NCBI RefSeq assembly: GCF_040183065.1
Contig: NC_091130.1
Coordinates: forward strand, 25,081,859-25,145,858
Direction: 5' to 3'
DNA from: Periplaneta americana
Lineage: Eukaryota; Arthropoda; Insecta; Blattodea; Blattidae
Length of the DNA stretch: 64,000 nt
Shown: piece by piece, positions 12,330-51,499 of the stretch
Layout: every line of letters begins with the position of its first letter
Numbering within the stretch: the stretch's first letter is position 1
Translations under genes and position numbers: made by a program
Notes under the pieces: generated by a model
Seen by the model: only the letters and a program-made list of their open reading frames with translations
Database searches by the model: none
Told to the model about the DNA's origin: nothing

Positions 12330-12937
12330 AATTGATTTAATGCTTTTGTTGCAGAAGAATACAAAGGTGTACTCTTACTGCCACAGGGCAAGAAGACAGA
12401 GGACGTACACTGGAAAGTTTTCTTTTCTCAATCGTACTATCAGGGACTGGAATGCTTTACCTGCAGACTTACTAAAGGCTTTACCAACAACCAAAAATGT
12501 ATTTAAAAATAGGCTTAAGGACTTTACTAATAGACGGTAATTATACACAGTATTTAAAGGGGGTAAATGATATTTTGTTATTGAAGTGTTGTATCAGTGA
12601 AGTGTGTTGTGTCAGTGAAGTGTGTTGTGTAAGTGAAACGTGTTCCTGTCAGTGAATCTTTATAGTTTATAGTGGCAGTGCAAAATATTTGAACAGTGAA
12701 ATGTTTTTCAAGTGTTAGTGTAATCAGGATAGAATCAGTGAAATGTGTCGTAGTTCCAGTGCAGTGAGTGAGTTGACAGCGAAATGAGTGTAATGTTGAA
12801 AGGTACTTGTGCAGATATGAACATAACATACTCGTGGGTTTTAGTTTGAACTCAGGTTTAAGATACAAATTAGATTTATTTTTAATGTTATTTTAAGTGA
12901 TCGTGCTTCATTTAATTTAGGATATCCCCTGTTGTTG

Positions 12938-13005
<68 letters not shown>

Positions 13006-13126
13006 GTTAGTATTAATTATTAGTATTATTATTAATTGTATTTTTAATTAAGTTTATTACTGTCATTATTGAGTGTAATTAGTTACTACTGCCACCGGGT
13101 ATATACCCATTGCAGTGTGAATAAAT
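12330..13126 (+). mobile_element. LINE 3' end, CR1/Jockey-group
   Basis: The frame ending at 12540 encodes the last residues of a LINE ORF2 (NRTIRDWNALPADLL...VFKNRLKDF), the common C-terminal motif of CR1/Jockey-type elements. It is followed by a 3' untranslated region with an 18-bp repeat (CAGTGAAGTGTGTTGTGT, 12595-12640), an (ATT)n tract at about 12942-13005, and CTGCCACCGGG before the tail at 13115-13235. Heavily 5'-truncated. Confidence 0.8.
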
Positions 13127-13225
13127 AAATAAATACATACATACATACATACATACATACATACATACATACATACATACATACATACATACATACATAC
13201 ATACATACATACATACATACATACT
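13115..13225. repeat. (AATA)n/(CATA)n microsatellite at a LINE tail
   Basis: Three to four AATA units pass into about 23 CATA units, directly after the LINE 3' end; most simply an expanded LINE tail. Confidence 0.9.
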
Positions 13226-13506
13226 GTACATACATACAAAAGAAAAAAACTGTCGAACTTTCCTTTACGCTAGAAAATTCCAACTGATTAAAACGAAAAG
13301 ATATCCGACGATGTTATTCTATTAAAAAATCGTCGCCTGATCACACTGAACAACAAATTTTTACTTTTTATCATGCTCCGAAATAAAAATAGATGAATAT
13401 TACTAATATGTGTGCCCTAAATCTGAATTTTAAATCCAAATTGCCCCATCACGTACCATTTTCCGAGGAAAATAAATTGAAATTTTTATAGCAAAGTTTA
13501 TTTTGA

Positions 13507-13910
13507 TGATGGAAGAGTGGAACAGAGAAAAAATTCTCTCCGGCACCGGGATTTGAATCCGGGTTTTCAGCTCTCCGTGCTGACGCTCTATCCACTAAGC
13601 CACAACGGATACCCATCCCGATGTCAGATCGAATCCTCTCAGTTTAAGTTCCACCTCTTGGGTTCCCTCTAGTGGCCTTTCCTAATGCACTGCGTCATAG
13701 ATGTATGACAGTGGCACAATGTCCACACATGTGCAGAGGTGCACTCATTATGAGTGACTAAGTGGCCGGGATCCGACGTTATAAGCGCCGTCTTAAATCA
13801 TAAAGTGATTATTTTTCGCATATCATTTTATATTACGATGTACCGAAGTACATATGATATTTCTGCACTGAAATATCATATGTACTTTGGTATACATCGT
13901 AATATAAAAT
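13507..13910 (-). mobile_element. tRNA-derived SINE with a palindromic tail
   Basis: Starts with GATGGAAGAGTGGAACAGAG and a - strand tRNA-like body (B-box GGATTCAAATCCCGG, A-box GTGGCTTAGTGGATAGAGC at 13540-13608), like the copies at 21822 and 10656. It continues through GTGCACTC...GAGTGAC and ends in a near-perfect hairpin (13827-13910) made of two inverted copies of the family tail motif (ATCATATGTACTT). Flanks tttattttg at 13498-13506 and 13911-13919 may be the target duplication. Confidence 0.75.
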
Positions 13911-13919
13911 TTATTTTGT

Positions 13920-14451
13920 TTTTAATTTTCCTCTGCTACTGATAAAATTACAACACTAGGGATACAAAATTCCTCATAATACGTGAAAAATGTGTACTAG
14001 ATACAAAAATTATGTTGCATAGTTTAAAACACAACAACAATAAAAATATTTCATGCGTATCATGAGAAAAATATCGAAATTTACATTTAAAATAATTTTC
14101 TGGATGACTTCTGTTTATAACTAGACCCGGGACTGTATTTTACAAGGAACTAACAACAGTCTGCATGTGTACTGAATTATCGAGGAGGCTAAGGCTCGAC
14201 TTTGGGCTGTGATGTCATCGTAGTAGTAGTAGTAGTAATACTGAATTATCTTCCTTTATATCGCCTTTCCATTTCAGATATTTCTTGATGAAATCTTTCC
14301 CCATGCTCATCACTTACCGCTCCAAAATTAGGAGGAAAGAAATCTAAATGAGAATGTAAAAAGTGTATTTTGAGAGACATATTACAACCCATTTTCTCAT
14401 ATGCACGTAACATGGTTTCCACCTGCTTGGGAAGGAAGCTTTTTTTTGTTC
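13920..14451. other. Gene-free stretch
   Basis: A short (GTA)n run at 14220-14236. Nothing else recognised. Confidence 0.5.
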
Positions 14452-14575
14452 CTTATTCAAATATATTCCCAATTCTTTTCGATTGCAGCGATATTTTACT
14501 GCTTAATTAACTTATCATTCCCAGAACATGAAGTTTACCAGCAATCGAAAAGTATTGGAAATAAATTTGAATAAG
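14452..14575. repeat. Small fold-back
   Basis: The segment from 14452 (TTATTCAAATATATTCCCAA and on to TTTTCGATTGC) is repeated inverted at 14539-14575 (GCAATCGAAAAG...TTTGAATAA), giving arms of about 35 bp with a 50-bp loop; a MITE-like hairpin. Confidence 0.7.
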
Positions 14576-14721
14576 GCAGGCAGGATTCGAACCACTAAAG
14601 TCTTAGTTACCAGTCTATCGTGCTCTGGGTGAACAAGGCTCTGAAATCTGAAGGGTCGGTCCGGTTTTTTTTTTTTTTGCCACTACTGTACATATCAGCC
14701 AGAACCTCAATCAGAGGTATC

Positions 14722-14982
14722 TTTTTTTTTTTATTATTGGGTTATTTTACGACGCTGTATTAACATCTAGGTTATTTAGCGTCTGAATGATATGAAGGTG
14801 ATAATGCCGATGAAATGAGTCCGGGGTCCAGCACCGAAAGTTACCCAGCATTTGCTCGTATTGGGTTGAGGGAAAACCCCGGAAAAAACCTCAACCAGGT
14901 AACTTGCCCCGACCGGGATTCGAACCCGGGCCACCTGGTTTCGCGGCCAGACGCGCTGACCGTTACTCCACAGGTGTGGACT
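14722..14982 (-). mobile_element. tRNA-derived SINE, 'CCTGTGGAGTAA' family
   Basis: On the - strand it begins CCACACCTGTGGAGTAACGG, has a B-box (GGGTTCGAATCCC) and ends ...CGTCGTAAAATAACC with an A-rich tail. Flanked by a 12-bp target duplication ATCAGAGGTATC (14710-14721 and 14983-14994). Other copies: 23155, 23293, 45012. Confidence 0.93.
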
Positions 14983-15499
14983 ATCAGAGGTATCAGAACA
15001 GAATTAGCAACATTTCTGCATACTCATACCCTTTACTCCACGGATGACTGTTTATGCTTGTAAGTAGAATGAATTTGCTTATTATGTATTATATATTTTT
15101 GTATAACTTTTAACATGTTCCACATCTCAAAGCTACAATTCTGATATAGGATCTGTGGAATAGAACAAACGAAATAAAACTAATTGTTTAGAGCTGGAAA
15201 GTGAACGTCTGATTAAACGAAATTTGTAAACAAAACGGTTTAATTCAGCTGCGTTTTGTTAGTACGTTATAAAAAATAACAATAAAAATATTCAAAGGCG
15301 TCATTATTCACTACACTTTTTTTTTCTAGAGGAGAGCCCGCAGGCAAACACCGCAGCCTTAGGCTTATTGTGCAAACTCGCCATACTTATCTTGTTTACT
15401 AATCAACAACCGAAAAAAAGTTAAGAAATGCCGTACTCTTTACCATACTACACCACTCTTACATTCAAAATGTATTTCACATTGCAGAAGTCATTTCGT

Positions 15500-15745
15500 G
15501 ACAGTTCGGTAGCTCAGATGGCAAAGCAACTAGATGCGGATTCAGTTCCAGGTGGTGACATAATTTTCTCCTTCCCAAAACTTCAAAACGGCCCCAGGAT
15601 CAATTTCGCCTCCTGTCAAAGTTTATTGAATACCAAACCTTTATCGGGAGACGAAGAAGTTCGAAGCATGGATACTTAATTCTAGTACCGAGATTATGTA
15701 AACATGGAGCTCTCTACCTCCATATGGTTCCTATGCGCATTCACA
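15500..15745 (+). mobile_element. tRNA-derived SINE, 'GGTAGCTCAGTTGGTAGAGC' family, degraded
   Basis: Begins TTCGGTAGCTCAGATGGCAA (A-box) and keeps the family landmarks GGTGGTGAC, AACGGCCCC and GGAGCTCTCTACCTCCAT in order, but the B-box is lost. Full-length relative: 58449-58749. Confidence 0.7.
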
Positions 15746-16113
15746 GCACTTATTATTCATAAAAATGATTTGGTAATGGCAGAAAAAAACAATAAAAATT
15801 ACTTATAGGCATCAGTGTTTGTATTTTTTTTCTTTTTTTTTTTTTTTTTTTTTGTATTTATGTGTGCTATCTGGTAGGATGGAAGAGAACACCTTATGGC
15901 CTTAATCCTGTCAGATTAAATAAATAAATATATATAAATACTGTATATACAGCCTTGGTCCCCTTGGAATGTTAGGAGGGACGGTTTCCTTGAAATTATT
16001 GGGGGTAATGCGTCCCCCTCCCCATCTGCACCCCGGTTAAACCCTAGATCATATATATAACAGATAGCTCATTCCTATGTTAAAATCGGTAGCACTTTGA
16101 AGAGAACAACCAC
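15746..16113. other. Gene-free stretch with poly(T)
   Basis: A T-rich run at 15827-15853 and a short SINE/LINE-tail-like (AAAT)n at 15915-15935. No gene. Confidence 0.6.
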
Positions 16114-16116
16114 CAG

Positions 16117-17641
16117 GGGCCTGTTTCACAATGTTTACAATCTTTGTAAATTGTAAACTTTACTTGTAAATTGTAAACTTCTGTTTCACAATCATTGTTT
16201 GTAATGTTGAACTTTACAAAGGAAATCATATCTTTACAAATTAAATTTTGTTCACTTTACAAGTATTCTGTTTCACAATGAAGAGTAATTTTACAAATGT
16301 GTAAATTTTACTTGTAAAATTAGCACATTTTCTACAATACCTCTGAGATGTGTAAAGTTTGATATTGCAACAAATTATGAATAAATACAATAAAGAAATA
16401 CTTATTAAATTAATTTTTGATTAACTGGATAATATTAAGAATTAAACTAAAGCAGTTTTGATGTTATTAAGGACTTCTAATAACTCAGACGAAGATATTG
16501 AATTTAGGCCTAATCAAACGAAGACGTATACGTAAAATTATCCGGGAAAGAATTAATAACACGTTCGTATCATTGCATAAATTTAATAAAAGGTTTCGAA
16601 CGAGTCCCGCGCCATACTTAAGAATACCGCGTGAGTATTTATATACAGTACGAAGAATGCATTTAATAAATACTCGCACTTAATAAAGAAGTTCCCTGCA
16701 CCAAACATAAATAATTCAATAATGCAATAGCGACACTACTTACGCGGTATTCTAAAGTCGTTTCGAGTCCCGTTTCGCTGGAATCTCTCCTACAAGATAT
16801 GGGACATCATATCCAAAAGAGAAAAGTGATGCCGTAGCCCCTAACCTCAAAGCGAGAACTGTGTTGTTTTGCATTGGATGTATACTAGCTGTCAGTTCCG
16901 TGGGTTAGCAGATAAGCACGGAATTGCTAAGATATCAGTGTGCAAAAGTGCCCACAGGGTAGTTCATGTTGTTAAAAGAGTTAAATTCGGGCAGATTTTT
17001 GATCACCAAAATGTTATTTACTTTAGCACAGAATTTTTATGCTGCTGATGGGATCACTAATGTTTGAGAGGTTAGGAATGCAACATTAATGGATACTGAT
17101 GGATCAACACAAAAAATTAACCTGATTTGTGTTTAGACATCGTAATTATTTTATCAATTGCATATTTGTACGTGGACCAAATCTGTTATTTACTTATTTG
17201 ATTGAATTTTGTGCTAACTTTGGTCATTTAAGTAATATACGTATTGGGTATATTCGACCAATCACATCACATGAAACTCCATTGTCGCCAATATATAAAA
17301 ATCTAAATACTTTTTTTTAAACAATACTTTATATTTTCTGTTAGTGAAATATGAATCAGCAAGCTTAGAATAATCTATTTTAGTACAAAATATAAACATA
17401 TGCATCGAATGTAGTAAAAATACAGCGACTTTAGCTCTGCTCCTTAGCGATTTTTGTAAATTGTCGTTGGCGATATTCTGTAACCAATAATGCGTATTTG
17501 TAAATTTCTTTAGCTGATTTTGTAAAGTTCATCAGACTTTACAAATAGCATTGTGAAACACAATTTATAAGCATTTGCAAACTTTTACTTGTTATTTGCA
17601 AATTGTTAATTTGTAATTTGTAAGGATTGTGAAACGGACCC
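16117..17641 (+). mobile_element. PIF/Harbinger-like DNA transposon relic, copy 1
   Basis: Ends are inverted repeats: GGGCCTGTTTCACAAT at 16117 and its near reverse complement ending at 17641, flanked by CAG on both sides (16114-16116, 17642-17644), a 3-bp duplication. Subterminal TTTACTTGTAAATTGTAAAC motifs repeat at both ends. Inside, + strand pieces look like a Harbinger transposase: RERINNTFVSLHKFNKRF near 16545-16600 and ADKHGISKISVCKSAHRVV (one residue uncertain) near 16910-16970. The pieces lie far too short of a full transposase, so the copy is broken and internally deleted. Copy 2: 49700-51499. Confidence 0.7.
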
Positions 17642-18182
17642 CAGGACCGGCACCCGTCCACCGTAAACGAACACGAGATGGCAGTACAGTCGCTAATGCA
17701 ATTCAAATGGAAGTTATGACGTGACTCCTTATGTAACAACTAGATGGCAGCATAGTAAACCTGACAAAAGTTGTTACCGTCAAAGCATATAAGACCGAAC
17801 AATCTGGATATATATGATCTGGGGTTAAACTAGCGCTGAGGTATTTCCCTTCCTACTCCGCTTATGTACCTTTCAATTGTCTTACCAATATAACTGAAGT
17901 GACATTACGAAAGTTTCACGTTAGCGTGCACTCACGCTATGCCTTGCATATACGAAGCTGTAACAGGTTAGGTTAGGTTAGGGTAGTTTAGGCTTTTATT
18001 ATGCTTTGCATATACGAATCTGTGCAGAATTTTCAAAGCCTGGTGACTTTTGTTTAGTGATGTTGTCAGTACTGGCTAGCGTATTGGCAGACGTACAAAC
18101 TAAGTTACATTATGGAAACTGAGTTTATTTCATTATTATATGTTGTGCTTCAGTATTTTTCTGTTGTTATTCAGTTACACGG

Positions 18183-18409
18183 CATACGTTTTTAGAAGAC
18201 TGATGAGTTCAGTCAATAGACTACTCGTCCAACATTACTGCGCTGTTGCCAAACTGCTAGCGGGAGAGAGAAAGACAAAAAGAATTCGTTACATGTCGAA
18301 TATACAATTACAGTAACAGGCCTAAATCTTCATGTCGCACTTGTCATACGTCAATCGCCCTATGCAAGCTCCACCTGTCCCCGCCTTATATGTCTTCTAA
18401 AAGCGTATG
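18183..18409. mobile_element. Candidate 227-bp MITE
   Basis: CATACGTTTTTAGAAGAC at 18183 is matched inverted by GTCTTCTAAAAGCGTATG ending at 18409 (one mismatch in 18 bp). No coding content. Target duplication not clear. Confidence 0.6.
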
Positions 18410-19363
18410 TATGAACTATAATACAAGTTTTGCGTTCTTCACATTACATCGTGTTTTATATCCCTACGTTCCTTTCCTTCACTAGAAACCTCAACATATC
18501 CACTTCCATTACGACGCACCTCTCATTTCAAACGTAATTTACTACCGTACATTTGCGAAGACTTTTCCTTCTTAAAATATTTACCTAAAAAAGTTCTCAA
18601 CTTTTAAAATTCATTTCCACAAAAATATTATTTACAAATTCAACTACTTTCACTTCCGAAATCGCCGGAGCTATCTCAGCGCTAGTTTTACCATAAAATC
18701 TCAATATATTTCTCCAATATCTACGTCCATAGCACATCGGCAGTCTACCTATAAACGTTAGTAGGCTTACAATTAATTTGCTCAATATTGCTTCAAATTT
18801 AATATTACGTTTATTTCCATATTGTGTAGAAATTATTCGGTTGAAAATTATTTAACCCATTTGATCCCAAGACACTTTCAATGATTGGAATATAAATATT
18901 TCAGAATTGCCCAAATTATTTTTTATTAAAAATGTTGGTGTTTCTTATATATTCCTACTTATTGACACATAAGAAACAAAATAAGATGATTATTGGTCCT
19001 CTCAAAACATTTACGCCGTAAATAATGCATGTTCCCATTTAGGAACAGTGGGAGTAAAGGGGTTAAACCGTATTAACTAGTAGTCGTTATTCTAATAAAA
19101 CTGAAATGTCATAGGCAATTGAAAGCCAACGTTTGTAGAGACAAGTCTTCGACAATATGGCAGCATCAAATCCTACTATTCATAGCAAGAAAGCCAATAC
19201 ACAGGAACAAACATCACGAACAAATATCCAATTTATAGGTACATCGAATGGTACTAATCACTGGATACAACGATGCAAAATAGAACATTTATAAACTACA
19301 ACCTTCACCGCTACTAGACCCATTGCCTAGAATAAAAAAAAAAACTTACAAGTGTTTTAACAA

Positions 19364-19437
19364 ATGGCTCCACGTATTCCATGACATACACCTTTCAAAT
19401 GGCTCCACGTATTCCACGACATACACCTTTCAAACGT
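19364..19437. repeat. 37-bp tandem duplication
   Basis: Two adjacent copies of a unit containing GGCTCCACGTATTCC and GACATACACCTTTCAA, offset by 37 bp, with one mismatch. Confidence 0.85.
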
Positions 19438-20145
19438 TCCTTTGTTAGAAACGAACACTATAATATATTTTCACGACCGTGTTATAGTTTAGGGAATATC
19501 AATTTATATTCTATTTATTCGTAATATTCGAAAAAAAAAACGATAAAACCCCATAATACCCCCACACGTACCCATACCCCCATCTAAACCGAAGCCACTC
19601 GATTTTCCATCAAATCAGGGCATGAAATTCAATTTAATCAAAATTCCCATTTCCGGCTTAATTTTTATGATTTCCCTGCTTCAGTAAACACGAAAGTTAT
19701 GTAGAGGGCAGTTCAAGCAAAATCGAATATTTCGCTCTCTATCATGAAATTTTTGTAGCATGACAAATGACAATTTCAAAAGCAACCGGGTGTTGAACAG
19801 ATCGAGCAGGTGATTCCTATACATGCATTACGTAGTTATTCGCTTGTTTCATGCGAATCGCCAACACAATGATAAAAGATCCAGAATATCAATATGAAAA
19901 GTATCTCGAATACAAACATCCTTCAACATAATTCGTTGTTAGAATAATAAATAACTCCAGAAGGATTCCTCTTCGTATCCCTCTTTCTGTCCTACAATAT
20001 TTCCTTATGACCAATTTCGAACATATCAAATACTAGATGTTGGTATACTTGTAAATAGTGTTTATAAGGTCGAAACGCACGTGTTCGAAACGATTGCCAT
20101 AGAAATACTATTTTTTAATTAATATATACTTAAGTTACTATCGAA

Positions 20146-46366
<26,221 letters not shown>

Positions 46367-46761
46367 CACATCAGGAAATTAAACTTGTACAATTCTTCAG
46401 TCTAATAATGTTATTCACATCTATGAAAAATATATCTTTATAAAATACTCAATACGATCAATTCTATGTATTTACATAATTTCTATTGCATTGTACCATA
46501 GTCATTCATCATAATGAACTTCAAGGCCACACCAACACTTTCCTTTTCCTCACCAATGAACCAGTGGTCATTCATCAGTAAACCATAATTAAAAGTAACA
46601 GTTACTTTAAATTGCTCCACCTCTACTATGCAAGACAGATGCATGGCCAAGTCATGACATGTGTTAAATTACACTCAAACCTTCTGTAATTCAGTCAAAG
46701 CTCCGTACAATATAAACTGATATAACGATAAACCCTGTTGCAACGATAAAATTTATTGCTT

Positions 46762-47673
46762 CAGAATATGTATGATAAGAACTTTCTTGTGTTAAATTTT
46801 AACTTACCTGTTAACATGTTTCGACCTATTTTGGATCATCTTCAGAACTGGTCGTTGTTGGTCTTGGCGCCTCTTGTTTCCTGTGAGGGCGCGTTTGTAG
46901 TGTAGAGTCAAAGAGTGTATGTGTTTTGAAATTGAGTTGTGTGTTGAGAATATCGTTGGGGTGTGTTTTCGTGTGTCTGTATATTTCATATTGTTCTAGT
47001 GTGTTGAGTTTCTGGCTTTTTGGTTGGATGTGCAGTATTTCCATGTCTGTGTTGATGTCTCTGTAGGTGTGGTTGGCATTTGTGATGTGTTCTGCATATG
47101 TGGAGGTGTTTTGTAATTTTGTTATGGCTGTGATGTGTTCTTTGTAACGTGTTTGAAATGATCTGTCTGTCTGTCTGTCTGTCCTATGTAGAAGTTGTTG
47201 CAGGTGTTACATTTGAGTTTGTATACGCTTGTGTGGTTGTATTTGTTTGTTTGTGTGTTGAGATGTTTTTGTAGAGTGTTATTTGTTCTGTATACGATCA
47301 CAAAACACCTCCACAAATGCCAACCACACCTACAGAGACATCAACGCAGACATGGAAATACTGCACATCCAACCAAAAAGCCAGAAACTCAACACACTAG
47401 AACAATATGAAATATACAGACACACGAAAACACACCCCAACGATATTCTCAACACACAACTCAATTTCAAAACACACACACTCTTTGACTCTACACTACG
47501 AACGCACCCACACAGGAAACAAGAGGCGCCAGACCAACAACGACCAGTTCTGAAGATGACCCAAAATAGGTCGAAACGTGTTAACAAGGTACGTTAAAAT
47601 TTAACACAAGAAAGTTCTTATCATACATATTCCGAAGTGATACAGTGTTAAAAGTTGTGTAATCAAGATGTAA
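46762..47673. mobile_element. Penelope-like element remnant, fold-back (family 2) with GIY-YIG piece
   Basis: The - strand half (to 46762) runs from the GIY-YIG endonuclease motif VYKLKCNTCNNFYIGQTDR at 47170-47235 through the downstream region to the 3' terminus; the + strand half (from about 47296) encodes NHTYRDINADMEILHIQPKS and continues to the same terminus. Both 3' ends face outward. The diagnostic domain here identifies the whole family. 5'-truncated, no reverse transcriptase left. Confidence 0.92.
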
Positions 47674-47851
47674 AATTTATTGGTCCCAGCAATATTTTTC
47701 ATATTTTAAATATCGTCATTGTTCCTGCAATAACTCCTATGTGCAAAATATAAAATTTTTCAGTAGGAAGAAAAAACACATTTTATTCATCCTATGGCAG
47801 CCGTACATAGGAGACTGTGAATTCTTACATTTTCGAAACAAAGAAATATAA

Positions 47852-48058
47852 TAATAATAATTTATTTATTTATTTAATCTGGCAGAGCTAAGGCCAGTAG
47901 GCCTTCTCTTCCGCCCAGCAGACTTTAATTCTAATTGAATACAATTGCTTACATAGTTATTACATTAATATCTAGATCATAAAACAACATGAAAGTAAAT
48001 AATGAAAATTGGATAACTAATGTTAGTGTGACAATAATAAACATTGGTAAGAAATAGT

Positions 48059-48107
<49 letters not shown>

Positions 48108-48110
48108 TAA
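47852..48110 (-). mobile_element. 3' fragment of the CR1/Jockey-group LINE seen at 5106
   Basis: TTTATTTATTTAATCTGGCAG and CTAAGGCCAGTAGGCCTTCT correspond to the 3' end at 5115-5190 (same order, diverged), with a TAAA tail on the - strand. An (ATA)n tract lies at 48060-48105. Confidence 0.7.
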
Positions 48111-48502
48111 TTACATATAGGAGATTTTATTATTTGCTGTATCACTATTTAAGCTATTTAATAGAGTAAAAATCTGAAAATCGATAAATATGTCACTTAG
48201 GAGTTATTGCAGGAACAACGACGATATACTTTATTCATTATTACGATTATCAAATTTTGGAAAAACCACGATAGAATGATAAAAACATTATATATATTTT
48301 TTAAATTTAGCCTAAATGGTTTACATGTTCAGTACTGTTTAATTTTTCACTTGGTATAGTTCTCTTAAAGATGTTATTTCGTTTACTTTTTTTTCATACT
48401 TTTGTTGACTCATCTTGGCTTTCTGTGCAAGGAATGTGTTACAATTCAATTCTACTGCAGTTAAAAAAAAAACATTCCTACTACATTCTTTCTGAGAACG
48501 TC

Positions 48503-48534
<32 letters not shown>

Positions 48535-48639
48535 TTTTTTTTTTTAATGCCTACCCACTTCACTTTGCGTAATTCGAGTTCTGTATAGATTGCAGGACTG
48601 TGACCCATTTTCAAGTTGCACACCACTTCGGTGGGCCAT

Positions 48640-49066
48640 GTTACGCATGATGTGTATCTGTGAAGAGTTATGTGGTGTACTAGGGTGAGTGTATGTTAAG
48701 TGTTGTGTAAGTGTATTGTAGGAAATGGGTGAGGATGGTGATGGCGAGGAAGGGAGAAGGGAAAACCTAGTGCCGGCACAGCCTACTCCTGTCGAATAGC
48801 ACCAAGGGGGCCGCCAGGCTTAACGTCCCCATCCAACGGACGAATCACTATCAACAGTGACATAGCCTTCCCTTCATATGCACTGCGGAGAGATTTGAGA
48901 TTTAACCCAGACATATTGGTGCACAATCTAGTGATCAGAAGTTGTGCACCGCCATCTCTCCTAGTTCCGAGGTAGAAATTTTACAAGAAAATTTCTAACC
49001 CCGCCAGGAATCGAACCCGGACCGGCTAGTCTGAAGACAGACATGCTACCACAGAGTTAACTCAGA
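48640..49066 (-). mobile_element. tRNA-derived SINE, unassigned family
   Basis: On the - strand a tRNA-like body starts near 49066 (CTCTGTGGTAGCATGTCTGT) with B-box GGGTTCGATTCCTGG, then AAATTTTCTTGTAAAATTTC. The 3' boundary is uncertain. Confidence 0.6.
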
Positions 49067-49699
49067 ATATAAATTTGAGCAAAATTTCATAATCCCTCAA
49101 TACAACAATAAACCTAAACATCATATTTCTACTCCCCAGAAAATTGTTGTATCGAGGTTTGACTGCATTCATACTTTAAATATACTGCTAGTGACGTGAA
49201 GTTGCTGACCAAATTTTGAAGTCTGAAGTTTAGTTATTTGAAAGAATTAAATAGCTGTACTTTCAATATCTGTACAATGTGTGTGTGTATGTGTGTGTGT
49301 GGGTGGGGGGGGGCGAAGAGGGGGAACTAATAAGTAAAAACTGATTAGTTTTGGAAGCCCAATGAAGACCCCCTCTATTGGCATCACTCCCGCCAGTCTA
49401 CATTATTAAGGGAAGACTGAAATACATCTTGATGACACAACTTTTAACACTGTATCACTTCGGAATATGTATTGTATGACTTTCTCGTGTTAAATTCTAT
49501 TGTACCTGGTTTTCATGTTTCAACCTGTTATTGGTCTTCTTCAGAACTGGTCGTTGCTGGTCTTGGCACCACACCCTAATGAAATTCTCAACACACAACT
49601 CAATTTCAGAACACACACACTCTTTGACTCCACATTACACTACACAATAACACCCCCACAGGAAACAAAACAAGATGCGCCAAGACCAGCAACGACCAG

Positions 49700-51499
49700 G
49701 AGCCTGTTTCACAATGTTTACAAGCTTTGAAAATTGTAAACTTTGCTTGTAAATTGTAAACTTCTGTTTCACAATCTTTGTTTGTAATGTTGAACTTTAC
49801 AAAGGAAATCAAATCTTTACAAATTAAATTTTGCTCACTTTACAAGTATTCTGTTTCACAATGAAGGGTAATTTTACAAACGTGTAAACTTTACTTGTAA
49901 AATTAGCACATTTTCTACAATATCTCTGAGACGTGTAAAGTTTGATATTGCAACAAATCATGAATAAATACAATAAAGAAATACTTATTAAATTAATTTT
50001 TGAGTAACTGGATAATATTAAGAATTAAACTAACGCAGTTTTGATGTTATTAAGGAGTTCTAATGACTCAGACGAAGATATTGAATTTAGGCCTAATCAA
50101 ACGAAGACGTATACATAAAATTCTTTGGTCAAGAATTAATAACACGTTCATATCATTGTATGAATTTAGTGAAAGGTTTCGAATGAGTCCCGCGCTATAG
50201 TTCAGAATACCGCGTAAGTATTTATATACGAAGACTATATTTAATAAATACTCGCACTTAAAAAAGAAGTTGCCTGCACCAAAAATAAATAATTCAATAA
50301 TGCAATAACGTCACTACTTATGAGGTATTCTGAAGTCGTTTCGAGTCCTATTTTGCTGGAATCTCTCCTACAAGATATGGGACATCATATCCAACATCCA
50401 AAAGGGAAAAGTGACGCCCTAACCTCAAAGCGAGAATTGTATTGTTTTGCATTGGTTGCATAGTAGCTGTCAGTGCATTAGCAGATAAGCACGGAATTTC
50501 TAAGATGCCAGTGTGCAAAAGTGCCTACAGGGTAGTTGAAGTTGTTAAGACTTAAATTCGGGGCAGGTTTTTGATTACCAAAGTGTTATTTACTATAGCG
50601 CAGAATTTTTATGCTGCTGCTGGGATCACTAATGTTTGTGAGGTTATGGATGCAACATTAATAAATAATACTGATGGATCAACACAAAAAATGAACCTGA
50701 TTTTGTTGTTAGACATTGTAATTATTTTATAAATTGCATATTTGTACGTGGACTAAATCTGTTATTTACTTATTTGACTGAATTTGGGGCTAACTTTGGT
50801 CATTTAAGTAACAGACGTATTGCATAGACAAATAACACGTATTGGTATACTCGACCAATCACATCACATGAAATTCCATTGTCGCCAATATATAAAAATC
50901 TAAATACTTTTAATTTTCTTTAACAACACTTTATATTTTCTGTTGGTGTAATATGAATCAGCAAGCTTAGAATAATCTATTTTAGTACAAAATATAAACA
51001 TATGTATCGATAGTAGTAAAAATACAGCGACTTTAGCTCTGCCCCTTAGCGATTTTTGTAAACTGTCGTTGGCGATATTGTGTAACCAATAATGCGTATT
51101 TGTAAATTTCTTTAGCTGATTTTGTAAAGTTCGTCAAACTTTACAAACTAATAAGATAGCATTGTGAAACACAATTGAAGGGTACACGGGAAAAACGATC
51201 AAGGTCCATCAAAAATCGAAATTGAGTTAATAATGCTATCTTATAGTGCAAAGGAAGTACTATCGTGTGGTCTAGCTACTAATAAGAAATAATCGTTCTT
51301 GACATTCCACTACGTCAATTTCTATTAAATACACACATAAAGTATTAAGTGCTTAAACTTTAAAATTCGTTTTTCTCGAAACTTTCTATCTAAAATGGAC
51401 CTTGATCGTTATTCCCGTGTACCCTTCAATTTACAAGCATTTGTAATCTTTTACTTGTTATTTGTAATTGTTAATTTGTAAGGATTGTGAAACAGGCCC
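49700..51499 (+). mobile_element. PIF/Harbinger-like DNA transposon relic, copy 2
   Basis: Same element as 16117-17641 (nearly collinear), with termini GAGCCTGTTTCACAAT / ...ATTGTGAAACAGGCCC and CAG on both sides (49697-49699 and 51500-51502). Intact Penelope arms elsewhere read GCAACGACCAGTTCTG with one CAG, confirming the 3-bp duplication. It carries a 251-bp MITE near its right end and the same decayed transposase traces. Confidence 0.75.
51177..51427. mobile_element. GAAGGGTACACGGGAA MITE, copy 2
   Basis: Same element as 25142-25390, in inverted orientation. AATT flanks both ends; the Harbinger copy 1 shows a single AATT at the matching place (17562-17565). Confidence 0.93.

Larger units (their letters stand above)
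17645..20145. other. Upstream region of KLHDC4
   Basis: No exon recognised. It holds a short run of four GGTTA-like units (17967-17986), a small TIR element (18183-18409) and a 37-bp tandem duplication (about 19364-19437). The KLHDC4 promoter should lie near its right end but no TATA box or other element can be supported. Confidence 0.55.

Noticed and set aside
17967-17986. GGTTA-like units resembling insect telomere repeat TTAGG
   Set aside because: Only about four units, isolated; chance or a common interstitial motif is enough.
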